From NCBI GenBank assembly GCA_018826645.1, contig JAHJZF010000050.1:1-36295 (forward strand): a stretch of DNA of 36,295 nucleotides. The letters run 5' to 3'. Positions 19,272 through 28,526 of this stretch are shown one piece after another (positions within the stretch are counted from its first letter, which is position 1; every line of letters begins with the position of its first letter). A program made the translations under genes and the position numbers. This DNA is from Patescibacteria group bacterium. Its GTDB lineage: Bacteria > Patescibacteriota > Minisyncoccia > UBA6257 > Colwellbacteraceae. Under the pieces are notes generated by a model. That model was not told the origin of the DNA. It was given only the letters and a program-made list of their open reading frames with translations, and made no database searches.

Positions 19272-20981
19272 ATGATAAATATTCCAGACTCTAAATTAAA
19301 ACAAATACTTATAGCTGATGGCTTAATCAGTGAAGAATCGTTTAATTCTGTTGTAGAAGAGGCGGTGCGTCTTAGCAATACGGTTGCAGAGGTTCTGATA
19401 TCTAGAAATATTATTACTAATGATTACTTTCTTAATCTTGTTTCAAAACATCTTAATGTCCCTTTGGCCAAGTTAGAAGAGGAGAATATTAATACCAATG
19501 TTTTAAATCTTCTGCCTGAAGATATCGCTCGTCAGAAACATTCCGTGCCTTTTGCGCAGAACCAAGATGGCTCTGTATCCGTGGCCATGGAAGATCCAAG
19601 CAACCTTGTCGATATTGAGTTCCTGAACCGGTATTTAAAAACTCGCATTATTCCCTACCTTGCTTCTGCAGACGACCTCAATAAGGGATTCTCATTCTAT
19701 GGAAAAACTACGGTTCACGGTTTTAAGAAAATAATCGAAGACAACATCAAGCTTTCTCTTAAAAGCAGGACTAAGGGCGAAGAAGCAGTTCACGATGTTC
19801 CGATTGTGGCTATTGTAGATAATATCTTGTCTTATGCTATGTCTTTGCAGGCCTCGGATGTACACCTCGAAGTTTTTGATAATTTTATCATTGTTCGCTA
19901 TCGCATAGATGGCGTCTTGCATGAGATTTTGAGAATTCCAAAAGATGTTCATCCGGCCATTATCGCTAGGATAAAATTGTTGGGGGAATTAAAGATTGAT
20001 GAACACTCTAAACCGCAAGATGGTAGGTTTAGATACAAAATAGGTGGAGACGTAGTAGATATCAGGGTTTCAATAATGCCTACTTTCTATGGAGAGAAGG
20101 CGGTCATGAGGCTTTTGAGGTCTACTAATCGACCATTGTCCTTTAGGGAGCTTGGCATGCTTGATGATACGGCTAAAGTTCTTAACGAAAATATTAATAA
20201 AAGTTACGGCATGGTGTTGGTCACAGGACCAACCGGATCTGGTAAAACGACTACCTTGTATTCAGTGCTTAACCTCCTTAATAAGCCAGAGGTGAACATA
20301 GTGACTATTGAAGATCCAATCGAGTACGACATGAACTACATTAATCAAACGCAGATTAATCCTGCTGCGGGGGTGACATTTGCTGTCGGACTACGTTCAT
20401 TTTTAAGGCAAGACCCAAATATCATCATGGTAGGTGAGATTCGTGATCCAGAAACGGCAGAAATTGCTGTTCAATCTGCCCTTACTGGACATTTGGTTTT
20501 GTCGACTCTTCACACCAACGACGCCACTACGGCCGTACCGCGGTTGATAGATATGAAAGTACAGCCGTTTTTAACGTCAGCAGTTTTGAACGCAGTCTTG
20601 GCGCAAAGATTGGTTCGAAAAATTCATACAGATTGTGTCGAGTCGTATGAGCCAGATGAGGCGATGCTTTCTGCGATAAGGGCACAGCTTAAAGAGCTGG
20701 GCTTAAATCCAGATGAGATTGAATTACCCAAACATTTTTATAGGGGTAGGGGGTGTGCAGCCGATGGCCACACTGGTTACCAGGGTAGGATTGGTATTTT
20801 TGAGATACTAAATGTAAGCGACAGGATAAGAGCAAAGATTAGTCAGCCCCAATTTTCTCTAGAAGAGCTTAAAAAATCTGCTCGCGAGGAGGGGATGATT
20901 ACAATGTTTGAAGATGGTTTAAGAAAGGCGCAAATGGGGATGACAACCATAGAAGAAATAATGAGAGTAGTGAAAGAATAG
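19272..20981 (+). CDS. pilB: Type IV pilus assembly ATPase PilB/GspE
   Basis: 569 aa from the ATG at 19272; a TTG six bases earlier is less likely. Domains: N1/GspE-N (about 1-140), N2 (about 170-290), then the RecA-like ATPase. Walker A GPTGSGKTT is at 319-327, the Asp box IVTIEDPIEYDM follows, Walker B IIMVGEIRDPETA contains the catalytic glutamate, and the His box is SALTGHLVLSTLHTNDATT. It powers pilus extension at the inner face of the membrane, paired with PilC. The zinc-binding region usually has two CxxC motifs. Here they read HTDC (452-455) and CAAD (495-498), so two ligands are changed. No PilT retraction ATPase is present in the window. Confidence 0.95.
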   Translation: MINIPDSKLKQILIADGLISEESFNSVVEEAVRLSNTVAEVLISRNIITNDYFLNLVSKHLNVPLAKLEEENINTNVLNLLPEDIARQKHSVPFAQNQDGSVSVAMEDPSNLVDIEFLNRYLKTRIIPYLASADDLNKGFSFYGKTTVHGFKKIIEDNIKLSLKSRTKGEEAVHDVPIVAIVDNILSYAMSLQASDVHLEVFDNFIIVRYRIDGVLHEILRIPKDVHPAIIARIKLLGELKIDEHSKPQDGRFRYKIGGDVVDIRVSIMPTFYGEKAVMRLLRSTNRPLSFRELGMLDDTAKVLNENINKSYGMVLVTGPTGSGKTTTLYSVLNLLNKPEVNIVTIEDPIEYDMNYINQTQINPAAGVTFAVGLRSFLRQDPNIIMVGEIRDPETAEIAVQSALTGHLVLSTLHTNDATTAVPRLIDMKVQPFLTSAVLNAVLAQRLVRKIHTDCVESYEPDEAMLSAIRAQLKELGLNPDEIELPKHFYRGRGCAADGHTGYQGRIGIFEILNVSDRIRAKISQPQFSLEELKKSAREEGMITMFEDGLRKAQMGMTTIEEIMRVVKE

Positions 20982-22190
20982 ATGGCAAAATTTCATTACA
21001 TAGCCTCGAACATTCAAGGGAAGATGATTGAGGGAGATATTACTGCGGGTAGCGCCGCCTCCGTTTTGGGTTGGATGTCTGACCAAGGCTTAAGGCCGGT
21101 TTCTGTTAAAGAAACAGAAGTCGGCTCTTGGATGAAGAAGTCTTTTAAGGAGTCTATCAATATGGAGGACAAGGTTTTTATTACTAAATATCTTGCACTT
21201 ATGTTAAGAGTCGGGACAGACCTTTTTAAGGCCATAGATATTTTAGTAGCCGATTTTGATAAACAAGCAGTCAAATCACTTCTTTTGGAGATTAAAGATA
21301 CTTTGGGTAAGGGTCAGCCCCTTTATACGGCTTTTGCGAATCATCCTAATGAATTTTCTCCAGTTTTCGTAAGCCTTATACGGGCTGGAGAAGAGACTGG
21401 TAATTTGGAAGAAGCTTTTGGTCGTCTTAGTAAAGACATTGAAAAAGAAAAAGCATTAAAATCAAAAGTTAAGGCCGCTTTAATATATCCAGTTATTTTA
21501 GTTGGCCTTTCATTGACGATACTTTTTTTGATGGTTACATTCGCCCTTCCAAAGATTGCAGAGACATTCATTGGAGGCGACGCCGAGATACCCACCTTTT
21601 CTAGAATAGTTTTTTCGACAGGACTCTTTTTTAGGAACTATATACTAGTTATCTTACCTATTTTTGCGACGGCTACTTTTGGTATGTTTTATTTTTTTTC
21701 CAAAACAACTGGTGGCAAAAAGATTGGGGCTAGGATTATTGCTTCGACGCCCGTCATAAAAGGAGTCGTAAAAAAGATGGCCATCCAGAGGTTCGCAGGT
21801 ACATTAGCCTCTCTTTTAAAATCGGGCACACCAATCTTAGACGCCCTAGAGGTTACAGCAGATGCAGTTGGGTCGTCCGAGCTTGAGGCGGTATTAAGAC
21901 GGATTGCTAGGGAAGGAATAAAAAAGGGTTTAACAGTGGGAGAGGCGTTTCGTAAGGAGCCTTATTTCCCGAAAGTGGTTGCTAACTTAATAGGCGTTTC
22001 TGAACAGGCTGGTCATATGGAGGATGTGCTTGAAACACTTGCAGAGTTCTACGAAGGAGAAATAGATTCCTCAATCAAGACTTTGGTATCTTTTCTTGAA
22101 CCGATGTTGCTGTTAGTGATTGGTATAATAGTCGCTATTATCGCCCTGGCAATCATCGTTCCGGTCTATCAATTAGTTGGTCAAATTTAA
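20982..22190 (+). CDS. pilC: Type IV pilus inner-membrane platform protein PilC/GspF
   Basis: 402 aa, the usual length, with two T2SSF domains. Cytoplasmic helices (about 40-165, with LALMLRVGTDLFKAIDIL and FVSLIRAGEETGNLEEAF) are followed by membrane helices near 167-190 and 215-240. The second repeat (ASLLKSGTPILDALEVTADAV and LIGVSEQAGHMEDVLETLAEFYEGEI) leads to a C-terminal membrane helix (about 372-398). It anchors the PilB ATPase and guides pilin insertion into the growing pilus. It starts directly after the pilB stop codon. Confidence 0.95.
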   Translation: MAKFHYIASNIQGKMIEGDITAGSAASVLGWMSDQGLRPVSVKETEVGSWMKKSFKESINMEDKVFITKYLALMLRVGTDLFKAIDILVADFDKQAVKSLLLEIKDTLGKGQPLYTAFANHPNEFSPVFVSLIRAGEETGNLEEAFGRLSKDIEKEKALKSKVKAALIYPVILVGLSLTILFLMVTFALPKIAETFIGGDAEIPTFSRIVFSTGLFFRNYILVILPIFATATFGMFYFFSKTTGGKKIGARIIASTPVIKGVVKKMAIQRFAGTLASLLKSGTPILDALEVTADAVGSSELEAVLRRIAREGIKKGLTVGEAFRKEPYFPKVVANLIGVSEQAGHMEDVLETLAEFYEGEIDSSIKTLVSFLEPMLLLVIGIIVAIIALAIIVPVYQLVGQI

Positions 22191-22193
22191 AAT

Positions 22194-22667
22194 ATGCGAG
22201 TTTCAAACGAAAAAAAAGGCTTCACATTAACAGAGCTTATAATTGTAATAGGGGTCATGGCTATCATAGGGTCGATAGGTATGCCAAATTATTTTTCGTT
22301 TCGGCAGAAGTCTATTATAGATGGAGAAGCGCAGAAATTAATGGCTTTAATGAGGGACGGCGTTGGTAGGGCAAAATCTCAAGAAGATGGGGTGGTGTGG
22401 GCTATTGAGATAAATAATGCGGACGCAGATTTTTATCAACTTAGAAGCGGTGGCGCAACGGGTACGCCGGTTGGGATTCATTATTTAAATTCAGTGGTTG
22501 AATTTTCGGGTGCAACCCCGAGCGTTGTTAAAACTTTATCTGGAGGTCCTAACGTTCAAATAACAGCTACAAACACTGTGGTTGGTTTAACCAGCCAAAA
22601 CGATAGGTTTACTGATACAATAACAATGGATACGTACGGGAGAGTAACAAGGGAAAGTAATTATTAG
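22194..22667 (+). CDS. Pilin-like protein (FimT/GspH type)
   Basis: 157 aa. MRVSNEKKG before FTLTELIIVIGVMAIIGSIG is a prepilin signal with Phe+1 and Glu+5. The short globular domain rich in beta strands, with ITMDTYGRVTRE at the end, resembles minor pseudopilins of the GspH/FimT type. It would be processed by a prepilin peptidase and probably takes part in pilus initiation. Spacing to pilC is 3 bp. Confidence 0.85.
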   Translation: MRVSNEKKGFTLTELIIVIGVMAIIGSIGMPNYFSFRQKSIIDGEAQKLMALMRDGVGRAKSQEDGVVWAIEINNADADFYQLRSGGATGTPVGIHYLNSVVEFSGATPSVVKTLSGGPNVQITATNTVVGLTSQNDRFTDTITMDTYGRVTRESNY

Positions 22668-22669
22668 GT

Positions 22670-23698
22670 ATGAATTCTAAAAATGGGGGACAGTCTCTTT
22701 TTGAAATAATTATAGCTGTCGGGGTGGCGGCCATTATTATCGGTTCTGCGACAATGGCAATGACGGTCTCTTTAAAGTCGAGCAAGAATAGCGCAGAATC
22801 TCAAAAAGCCTATGCCATTACTCAAAGTATTTTAGAAAATATACGCTCTTACGCCGAAGCAAATTGGGCAACTCTTTATGCGACTTCTACTCCTGGCCAA
22901 ACTTATTATTTAGCCGAAGACGTGATTACGGCGACATCTACTACGCTGTCTTTAAATACAGGGACGACAACTATCTTGTTGTTTGAGAATAGTGCTACTA
23001 CGACTTATACTGCTTGGTTTGTAATCGAGAATGTTTATAGAGATTCAAATAATAATCTTTCAACAAGCACTTCAGAACAGAAAGACCCCATTACACTTAA
23101 GGCGACCATTCATGTAAGTTGGCCTATTGGCGGTAGTACGAGAGAAATTGAATTGCCTCAGTATATATCGAGAATTAAGAGCGATACGTATCTATTTACA
23201 GATTGGGGTGGTAGCGCCCTTGGAACTATTACGTCTATAACAAATCCTTTGGGCGACGACTATTATTATGCTTCTTCCGTGATGGCTACGGGGGCGTCAG
23301 GGGGCTCTATTACACTTACCGATACTGAGAGCGAAGGTTATCTAGAATCGCTTACTTTTGATACTGGGAAAACGGATGGATTCGCTATTAATTCTATTAT
23401 GTGGAATGGGACACAAAATAGCGGAGCCGTTAGTTTTCAAATAGCAGTATTTAATGCACTAGATGCTGATATAACATTCCGAGGTCTTGGGGGGAGTACG
23501 ATTTTAAATTATCAGGCAAGCGAGGGCATACCAATTACAATTGATAGCGGAATTACAGCTGATGATAGTAGTAAAAGTCATAATTTTTTTAGACAATACT
23601 ATAGATATTTTAGATATAGAGTTTATATAAGCAGAGCTACCCCCGATGCAGACACAGCACCTGTTCTTGATAGCGTTGTTATTAATTGGTCTTATTAA
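22670..23698 (+). CDS. Large minor pilin-like protein
   Basis: 342 aa. MNSKNGG before QSLFEIIIAVGVAAIIIGSA gives a prepilin cleavage after Gly7 with Gln+1 and Glu+5, a form seen in PilV-like minor pilins. The large C-terminal region (about 170-342) is beta-rich and contains LESLTFDTGKTDGFAINSIMWNG and a repeated aromatic pattern near RQYYRYFRYRVYIS. It might be a tip adhesin domain, but no named domain is recognised. Start at 22670, 2 bp after the preceding stop. Confidence 0.8.
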   Translation: MNSKNGGQSLFEIIIAVGVAAIIIGSATMAMTVSLKSSKNSAESQKAYAITQSILENIRSYAEANWATLYATSTPGQTYYLAEDVITATSTTLSLNTGTTTILLFENSATTTYTAWFVIENVYRDSNNNLSTSTSEQKDPITLKATIHVSWPIGGSTREIELPQYISRIKSDTYLFTDWGGSALGTITSITNPLGDDYYYASSVMATGASGGSITLTDTESEGYLESLTFDTGKTDGFAINSIMWNGTQNSGAVSFQIAVFNALDADITFRGLGGSTILNYQASEGIPITIDSGITADDSSKSHNFFRQYYRYFRYRVYISRATPDADTAPVLDSVVINWSY

Positions 23699-23699
23699 A

Positions 23700-24185
23700 A
23701 TGGCATTTTGGATGAATCGAAAAGATTTTAATACAGGAGTTTCGGCCCTGCCCGTCGTCCTCATAATGTCCAGCATTATTTTGGAAGTTCTAGTTGCTGG
23801 TTTAGTTATTAGCGGTCTGTTAAGTAGTAACATGGCTAATGAGCAGGCTTCTTTGAAAGCGCTTGAGATTGCTAAAAGCGGTGCACATAACGCGATTACA
23901 CGTGTTATTCGTTATGTAGACTGTCCCCAATCAGTATATTGTCCCGCTACGTCTACGTTAGTTATTGGAGATGGAGAGGCGTGCATCAACATAGAGCAGA
24001 CAGTAAATAACAGAGAGGTTACAATCTATTCAAGGGGTACGGTTCAAAGAAGAGAGAAATATATTAAAATCGTACTAGGCATCTTCCCAGCTCGTGGAAC
24101 TGTTGATGTTCAAATACTTAAAGAGGTAGAGAGTCCAACTAATGACAACGACGAGACTACAAGTTTCACAGAGTGTTCGTCATAG
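23700..24185 (+). CDS. Minor pilin-like protein lacking Glu5 (PilX/GspK-like)
   Basis: 161 aa from the ATG at 23700, one base after the preceding stop. An earlier ATG at 23646 would lie inside the previous gene. A basic N-terminus MNRKDFNTG leads into VSALPVVLIMSSIILEVLVAGLVISG. A glycine precedes the hydrophobic helix, but the +5 glutamate is missing, as in GspK/PilX tip pilins. Two cysteines occur in VDCPQSVYCPA, plus EACINIEQ and a C-terminal ECSS. It probably caps the pilus with the two preceding minor pilins. Confidence 0.75.
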   Translation: MAFWMNRKDFNTGVSALPVVLIMSSIILEVLVAGLVISGLLSSNMANEQASLKALEIAKSGAHNAITRVIRYVDCPQSVYCPATSTLVIGDGEACINIEQTVNNREVTIYSRGTVQRREKYIKIVLGIFPARGTVDVQILKEVESPTNDNDETTSFTECSS

Positions 24186-24196
24186 GCATAAGATAA

Positions 24197-25693
24197 ATGA
24201 AAAAAAATATATCTAAAATCTTTTTTAAACTAACTCCGAAGATGGAGGTCGCAGGTCTTTGGATTACTGATGGTTGGCTGAGTTACTACAATTTTGGTCG
24301 TGGCGGAGAGGGTGGCCAAATTTCTTTAAGGTTACCACCGGGCGTTGTGAGTGGAGGGAAGGTTCAGAATCGGGCATCTCTGACGAAAATTTTGGCGGAA
24401 TTATACAAAAGAACAGCAATCGGTCCTTCCAAACATGAGCAAAGTGTTATTTTAACAATCCCGATAACGAATGTTTATATACAACCTTTTGTTTTGCCAG
24501 TTGTTACTTCTGACGATTTAGCAGAATCAGCCGAGTTGAACATGAAGATGATATCGCCCATCGATGTCGAGAAGGCCTATTATGATTGGCAAAAAATATC
24601 TGAAGAAAATGCAGACCAAACAGAAATGATCGGGGCTTTTGTAGCTAAAGATGTCGTGGATGAATTTATTGTATGTGTTCAAGACGCTGGCTATAGCGTG
24701 GCAGCGGTTGAGTTCAGCGCATTGAGTATAATCCGAGCTGCGCTAAGAGCTAACGTTATAGATAAAGAAAATCCATATTTGATATTAAGCATTACTCCAG
24801 AAGGTCTTAACTTTTCTATAAATCATCAAGGACACCTCTTCTTCCATCATTTTATGGCTTGGAACACTTTCCAGGATGGGGCCAAAGAGATATCGACTGA
24901 AAAGTTTAAGGAAGGGCTTACAGACGAGATTAGAAGAATAATCAATTTCTACTCTACTAATCGTAAGGGCCAAGAAGTAAAGAATATGGTTCTGATATCC
25001 TCGCACTATCTTAAAGAAATACAAGAAGTTGTTGCTGGTAATTTTCCTGGATTAGAGGTAAGAGTTGCCGACCCAAAACAAGTAAATCCTGCGATCGGGG
25101 CTGCCGTTAGAGGGCTTTCACCTCGTTCTGCAGACGCCGAGATTAGTTTGGCTAGTTTGAGTGCTCTTGAGGTTTTTCGAAAACGTCAGTTAGGTAACTT
25201 TATTCTTATATGGCGAAATATTTTGTTAGTAACATTAGGGGCTCTGCTCTTTATTTTCCTTTCGTCGGCATTGGTGCTTAAAAATATTTCGACTCAAGTG
25301 GTGGCCAACGATCCTTTTCAAAAAGGAGTTAAAGAGAATACAGAGCTTGTTTCTCTTAGTGAGCAGGCTCAAAAATTCAACGAGCTAACGTCGATTATTA
25401 AAATCCTGCTTGCCGAAAAATATGAATTTGGAACGTTGATAAGCGACTTGGATAAATCGTCGGGACTGTTTATAGAAATCGTCGGAATTAATCTGAACGG
25501 CATTCCGCCCAAAGTGAAAATAGAAGGAGTGGGTGGTAACAGAGATGTGGTTAAGAGTTTCCAGGGCCGACTATCAGAACAACCTCAATTTAAAAATGTT
25601 AGCCTACCCCTAACTGATTTACAGGAACAACCCAACGGAACAGTCGTCTTCGTTTTGGGCCTAGACGTTGAGAGGGTCGATTCTGGAGAATAA
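24197..25693 (+). CDS. Fused PilM-PilN-like pilus alignment protein
   Basis: 498 aa. Residues 1 to about 310 look like the actin-fold protein PilM (VILTIPITNVYIQPFVLP, MKMISPIDVEKAYYDWQ, FVAKDVVDEFIVCVQDAGYSVAAVE). A membrane helix lies at about 340-361. The remaining ~135 residues form an extracytoplasmic coiled coil plus a ferredoxin-like domain, as in PilN. In most bacteria PilM (cytoplasmic) and PilN (membrane) are separate proteins that bind through the PilN N-terminus; here one polypeptide would do both. Its 3' end overlaps the convergent pth by 33 bp. Confidence 0.8.
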   Translation: MKKNISKIFFKLTPKMEVAGLWITDGWLSYYNFGRGGEGGQISLRLPPGVVSGGKVQNRASLTKILAELYKRTAIGPSKHEQSVILTIPITNVYIQPFVLPVVTSDDLAESAELNMKMISPIDVEKAYYDWQKISEENADQTEMIGAFVAKDVVDEFIVCVQDAGYSVAAVEFSALSIIRAALRANVIDKENPYLILSITPEGLNFSINHQGHLFFHHFMAWNTFQDGAKEISTEKFKEGLTDEIRRIINFYSTNRKGQEVKNMVLISSHYLKEIQEVVAGNFPGLEVRVADPKQVNPAIGAAVRGLSPRSADAEISLASLSALEVFRKRQLGNFILIWRNILLVTLGALLFIFLSSALVLKNISTQVVANDPFQKGVKENTELVSLSEQAQKFNELTSIIKILLAEKYEFGTLISDLDKSSGLFIEIVGINLNGIPPKVKIEGVGGNRDVVKSFQGRLSEQPQFKNVSLPLTDLQEQPNGTVVFVLGLDVERVDSGE

Positions 25694-26227
25694 TTCATTC
25701 AAGACTAATAGGTCTTCTTTGTTAATTTTTTTCAATACGAAATCTCCTGCTTTGCCTGGTCTCTTTCGAATTCCTATGCGTACGCGTGTGAAATTATTTG
25801 TCTTGAGGTGGCGGGCAATAGACTCCACGCCTTTGTGTCCTGCTGGCCCTCGATTAAAAGAAGTCTTATATTCTCCCAATTGAAGGTCGCTGTCGTCATG
25901 AATGATGACTGTTTCTTCTGGGAGCAGATTAAAGTGTTTTAAGATTTTAGAGACTGCGTTGCCAGAATTGTTCATAAAGCCCAAGGGTTTTACTATCATC
26001 AGGGAATTTAGCTTAAAGAAGTTAAATTCTTCTTTATATTTTTCAAATTGTTGATTGTTTCTATTAGCTAAGTAATCCGCATAGGCAAATCCAACATTAT
26101 GGTAAGTGTTCTTATATTTCTCACCCGTATTTCCAAGGGCTATCAGAACCTTTGTGGTAGCGGAAGTCGTTTTTGAGAGTCTTGCTTCTTGCGGTTTTAT
26201 TTTAAATAGAAAGGGTATCTTGAACAT
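25661..26227 (-). CDS. pth: Peptidyl-tRNA hydrolase
   Basis: 188 aa from the ATG at 26227. A TTG at 26236 would add three residues, but a TAAAAT box ends eight bases before the ATG. The enzyme releases tRNA from prematurely dropped peptidyl-tRNA. Motifs: LGNTGEKYKNTYHNVGF with catalytic His43, FMNNSG, IHDDSDLQLG, NRGPAGHKGVESI and RVRIGIRKRPG. The first ~25 residues form an extra N-terminal segment before the first beta strand. It is divergent from lepB with a 19-bp gap and convergent with the PilM-PilN gene. Confidence 0.93.
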   Translation of the reverse strand: MFKIPFLFKIKPQEARLSKTTSATTKVLIALGNTGEKYKNTYHNVGFAYADYLANRNNQQFEKYKEEFNFFKLNSLMIVKPLGFMNNSGNAVSKILKHFNLLPEETVIIHDDSDLQLGEYKTSFNRGPAGHKGVESIARHLKTNNFTRVRIGIRKRPGKAGDFVLKKINKEDLLVLNELFSRIDPLNV

Positions 26228-26235
26228 ACGTCTCA

Positions 26236-26241
26236 ATTTTA
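26236..26241 (-). promoter_or_regulatory. -10 box for pth
   Basis: On the minus strand TAAAAT is followed by eight bases and the pth ATG, again predicting a leaderless or nearly leaderless mRNA. It supports the ATG rather than the TTG start. Confidence 0.4.
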
Positions 26242-26246
26242 TTAAA

Positions 26247-26786
26247 ATGCCTGCGATGAAGCAATTTTTTCTTTCACTTCTTGAGGTCTTCGAGGTATTA
26301 ATCGTTGCCCTTGTATCTATATACCTAGTCTATACTTTTATTGCTCAGCCTTTTCGGGTTGAAGGATCGAGCATGGAGCCAAATTTTTCAGGAGGAGATT
26401 ATCTTGTAGTTGACGAGATTAGTTATAGATTTAGAAATCCAGCTAGAGGAGAGGTAATTGTTTTGCATAATCCCGCCAAGAACACAGAATTTTTCATTAA
26501 GAGAATCGTTGGTTTGCCGGGTGAGGAGCTGATTATAAGGAATGGAGAAGTCTCTATAGACGGAAAACTTTTAAAGGAAGATTATTTGCCCCCTGATATT
26601 GGATTAAAGGGAGACTACTATTTTACTCTCGATGAAGGTGAATATTTTGTTATGGGCGACAATCGTTTGCAAAGTTTTGATTCTAGGAGTTGGGGTCCGC
26701 TAGGCAGAGGTGATATAGTGGGTACCGTACGAGTAAGGTTCTGGCCACTAGGGGGGCTTGAAACATATAGCCTTAAAACTAGTTAG
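26247..26786 (+). CDS. lepB: Signal peptidase I
   Basis: 179 aa from the ATG at 26247; upstream in-frame starts lie in the divergent pth gene. An N-terminal membrane helix (about 8-34) is followed by the catalytic domain outside the membrane. The nucleophile is Ser42 in EGSSMEPNF, the general base is Lys85 in FFIKRIVGLPGE, and the last box is VMGDNRLQSFDSRSWGPL. It removes signal peptides from exported proteins such as the surface protein and transglycosylase of this window. The hisS start follows one base after its stop. Confidence 0.95.
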   Translation: MPAMKQFFLSLLEVFEVLIVALVSIYLVYTFIAQPFRVEGSSMEPNFSGGDYLVVDEISYRFRNPARGEVIVLHNPAKNTEFFIKRIVGLPGEELIIRNGEVSIDGKLLKEDYLPPDIGLKGDYYFTLDEGEYFVMGDNRLQSFDSRSWGPLGRGDIVGTVRVRFWPLGGLETYSLKTS

Positions 26787-26787
26787 T

Positions 26788-28113
26788 ATGCCTTCAAATA
26801 AAATAAATAAGAAAAAAATAAAGAAATCTGGCCCTAAGGGAAAACAGATTTTATCACCCAAGGGTATGCACGATGTTTTACCCGAGGAAGCACAGGCGCG
26901 GGATAAGCTATATAAGGTGGCAAAAGACGTACTGGAATTTTATGGATTCGGCAAAATAGAGACTCCAATTGTTGAGAATGCAGAGCTTTTTTCAAGAACA
27001 GTAGGAGAAAGTACAGATATTGTGGAGAAAGAGATGTATGCAGTGCGTAGTAGGGGAAAAGAGCACCTTGTGATGCGCCCAGAGATGACTGCTTCGGTGG
27101 TTAGGAGCTATCTTGAACACGGGCTTCATCGTTTACCTCAACCACAGTTCCTATATTATATTGGACCCGCTTTTAGACACGAGAATCCTCAGGCTGGACG
27201 ATATCGTCAATTTTGGCAAATAGGAGCCGAAGTCCTTGGTGGCGAGAGCGATCCTATTTATGACGCTCAAATAATAATAGCTTTTTCAAGGTTACTCGGA
27301 GAGCTTAAACTTAAAAATTTAATAGTCGGTATTAACAGTATCGGGGGTACGGCGGATAGACAGAATTATAAGAAGAAGCTTTTGGAACATTACAGACTTC
27401 ACAATAAAGAGATTTGTAAGGATTGTATGCGAAGAATGAAAACTAACCCACTTCGCCTTTTAGATTGTAAAAGCAGGAGCTGTCAAAATATTATAGATGA
27501 AGCGCCTAGCGTTTTGGACCATCTCTCAAGTCCGTCTAAGGCTCATTTTAAGAGCGTCTTAGAATTTCTTGATGAGGCGGGTATTCCGTATGTTTTAAAG
27601 CCAAGGCTTGTTCGGGGGTTGGACTATTATAATAAGACAGTCTTTGAAATATTTACTGAAGATGACGAGAAGGGAGAGCTATCGTTGGTGGGTGGTGGCA
27701 GATATGATTATTTAGCAGAAATCTTAGGTAGGCGTTCTGTGGCCGGTGTGGGTGCAGCGATGGGCGTAGAGAGAGTCTTGGAAGCGGCGAAAGAGCGTGA
27801 CCCATCTTTTGGCACACCGCGCTCCAAAAAACGTGTTTATTTGATTCATATTGGAGATTTGGCTAAACGAAAGAGCATATCTTTGTTGGAAGAGTTTAGG
27901 GAAGCCCATCTTCCTATTATTGGTAATCTTGGGAAGACGTCTCTTTCTAATCAACTTGAGGCAGCTGACAAAGCTGGTGCTACCCTGGCTTTGATATTGG
28001 GACAGAAAGAGGTTTTTGAGGAGGATATTATCATTCGCGATATGAAGACTGGGGCGCAAGAGACTATCCCTCTAAAGAAGGCGGTTAAAGAAATCAAAAA
28101 GAGGCTTAAATAA
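26788..28113 (+). CDS. hisS: Histidyl-tRNA synthetase
   Basis: 441 aa class II synthetase charging tRNA-His. The start is the ATG at 26788; an ATG at 26758 would lie inside lepB. A basic tail (MPSNKINKKKIKKSGPKGK) precedes the core, which begins PKGMHDVLPEEA. Motif 2 is FRHENPQAGRYRQFWQIGAE. The histidine-specific strings LVRGLDYYNKTVFEI and GGGRYDYLAEILG follow, and motif 3 is VGAAMGVERVL. The C-terminal anticodon-binding domain occupies about 345-441. The stop overlaps the next ATG by one base. Confidence 0.96.
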   Translation: MPSNKINKKKIKKSGPKGKQILSPKGMHDVLPEEAQARDKLYKVAKDVLEFYGFGKIETPIVENAELFSRTVGESTDIVEKEMYAVRSRGKEHLVMRPEMTASVVRSYLEHGLHRLPQPQFLYYIGPAFRHENPQAGRYRQFWQIGAEVLGGESDPIYDAQIIIAFSRLLGELKLKNLIVGINSIGGTADRQNYKKKLLEHYRLHNKEICKDCMRRMKTNPLRLLDCKSRSCQNIIDEAPSVLDHLSSPSKAHFKSVLEFLDEAGIPYVLKPRLVRGLDYYNKTVFEIFTEDDEKGELSLVGGGRYDYLAEILGRRSVAGVGAAMGVERVLEAAKERDPSFGTPRSKKRVYLIHIGDLAKRKSISLLEEFREAHLPIIGNLGKTSLSNQLEAADKAGATLALILGQKEVFEEDIIIRDMKTGAQETIPLKKAVKEIKKRLK

Positions 28114-28526
28114 TGGATTGGTTGTTTTGCAAGATAGCTTCTGGAGAAGTGTCGGCGCATATTATATATGAAGACGACAAAACATCGGCCTTTTTAGATA
28201 TTGAGCCTTCGTCATTGGGGCACACGATGGTAGTGCCCAAAGAGCATTATCAAGATTTTATGGATTTACCCGTCGATAATATGGACAATCTATTTGGGTC
28301 GGTTCAAAAAGTGGTGGACATGCTCGGAAAAACCTTTGGAGCAGATCATTTTACAATCGGGGTAAATAGCGGTAAAATCCTCGGACGTCATGTGGATCAT
28401 CTCCACGTGCACGTAATTCCTCGTTTTTCGGACGATGGAGGGGTTTTTCTGCAGGGAGTGGTAAAGAGTCCCCCTAAAGAAAGCTTGGAAGAAATAAAAG
28501 ACAAAATTTTAAAGGCTAATGGCTAA
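28113..28526 (+). CDS. HIT family nucleotide hydrolase/transferase
   Basis: 137 aa HIT (HINT-like) protein. The histidine triad is HLHVHV with His96, His98 and His100, in RHVDHLHVHVIPRF. FCKIASGEVSAHIIYEDD and FLDIEPSSLGHTMVVPKEH are the usual N-terminal strings. Family members hydrolyse AMP-linked substrates such as adenosine phosphoramidates; the natural substrate here is unknown. It overlaps rpsU by 8 bp. Confidence 0.92.
   Translation: MDWLFCKIASGEVSAHIIYEDDKTSAFLDIEPSSLGHTMVVPKEHYQDFMDLPVDNMDNLFGSVQKVVDMLGKTFGADHFTIGVNSGKILGRHVDHLHVHVIPRFSDDGGVFLQGVVKSPPKESLEEIKDKILKANG

Noticed and set aside
26106..26246. Upstream extension of lepB
   Set aside because: The extra 47 residues lie within the divergent pth gene and do not resemble signal peptidase; the ATG at 26247 gives a normal protein.
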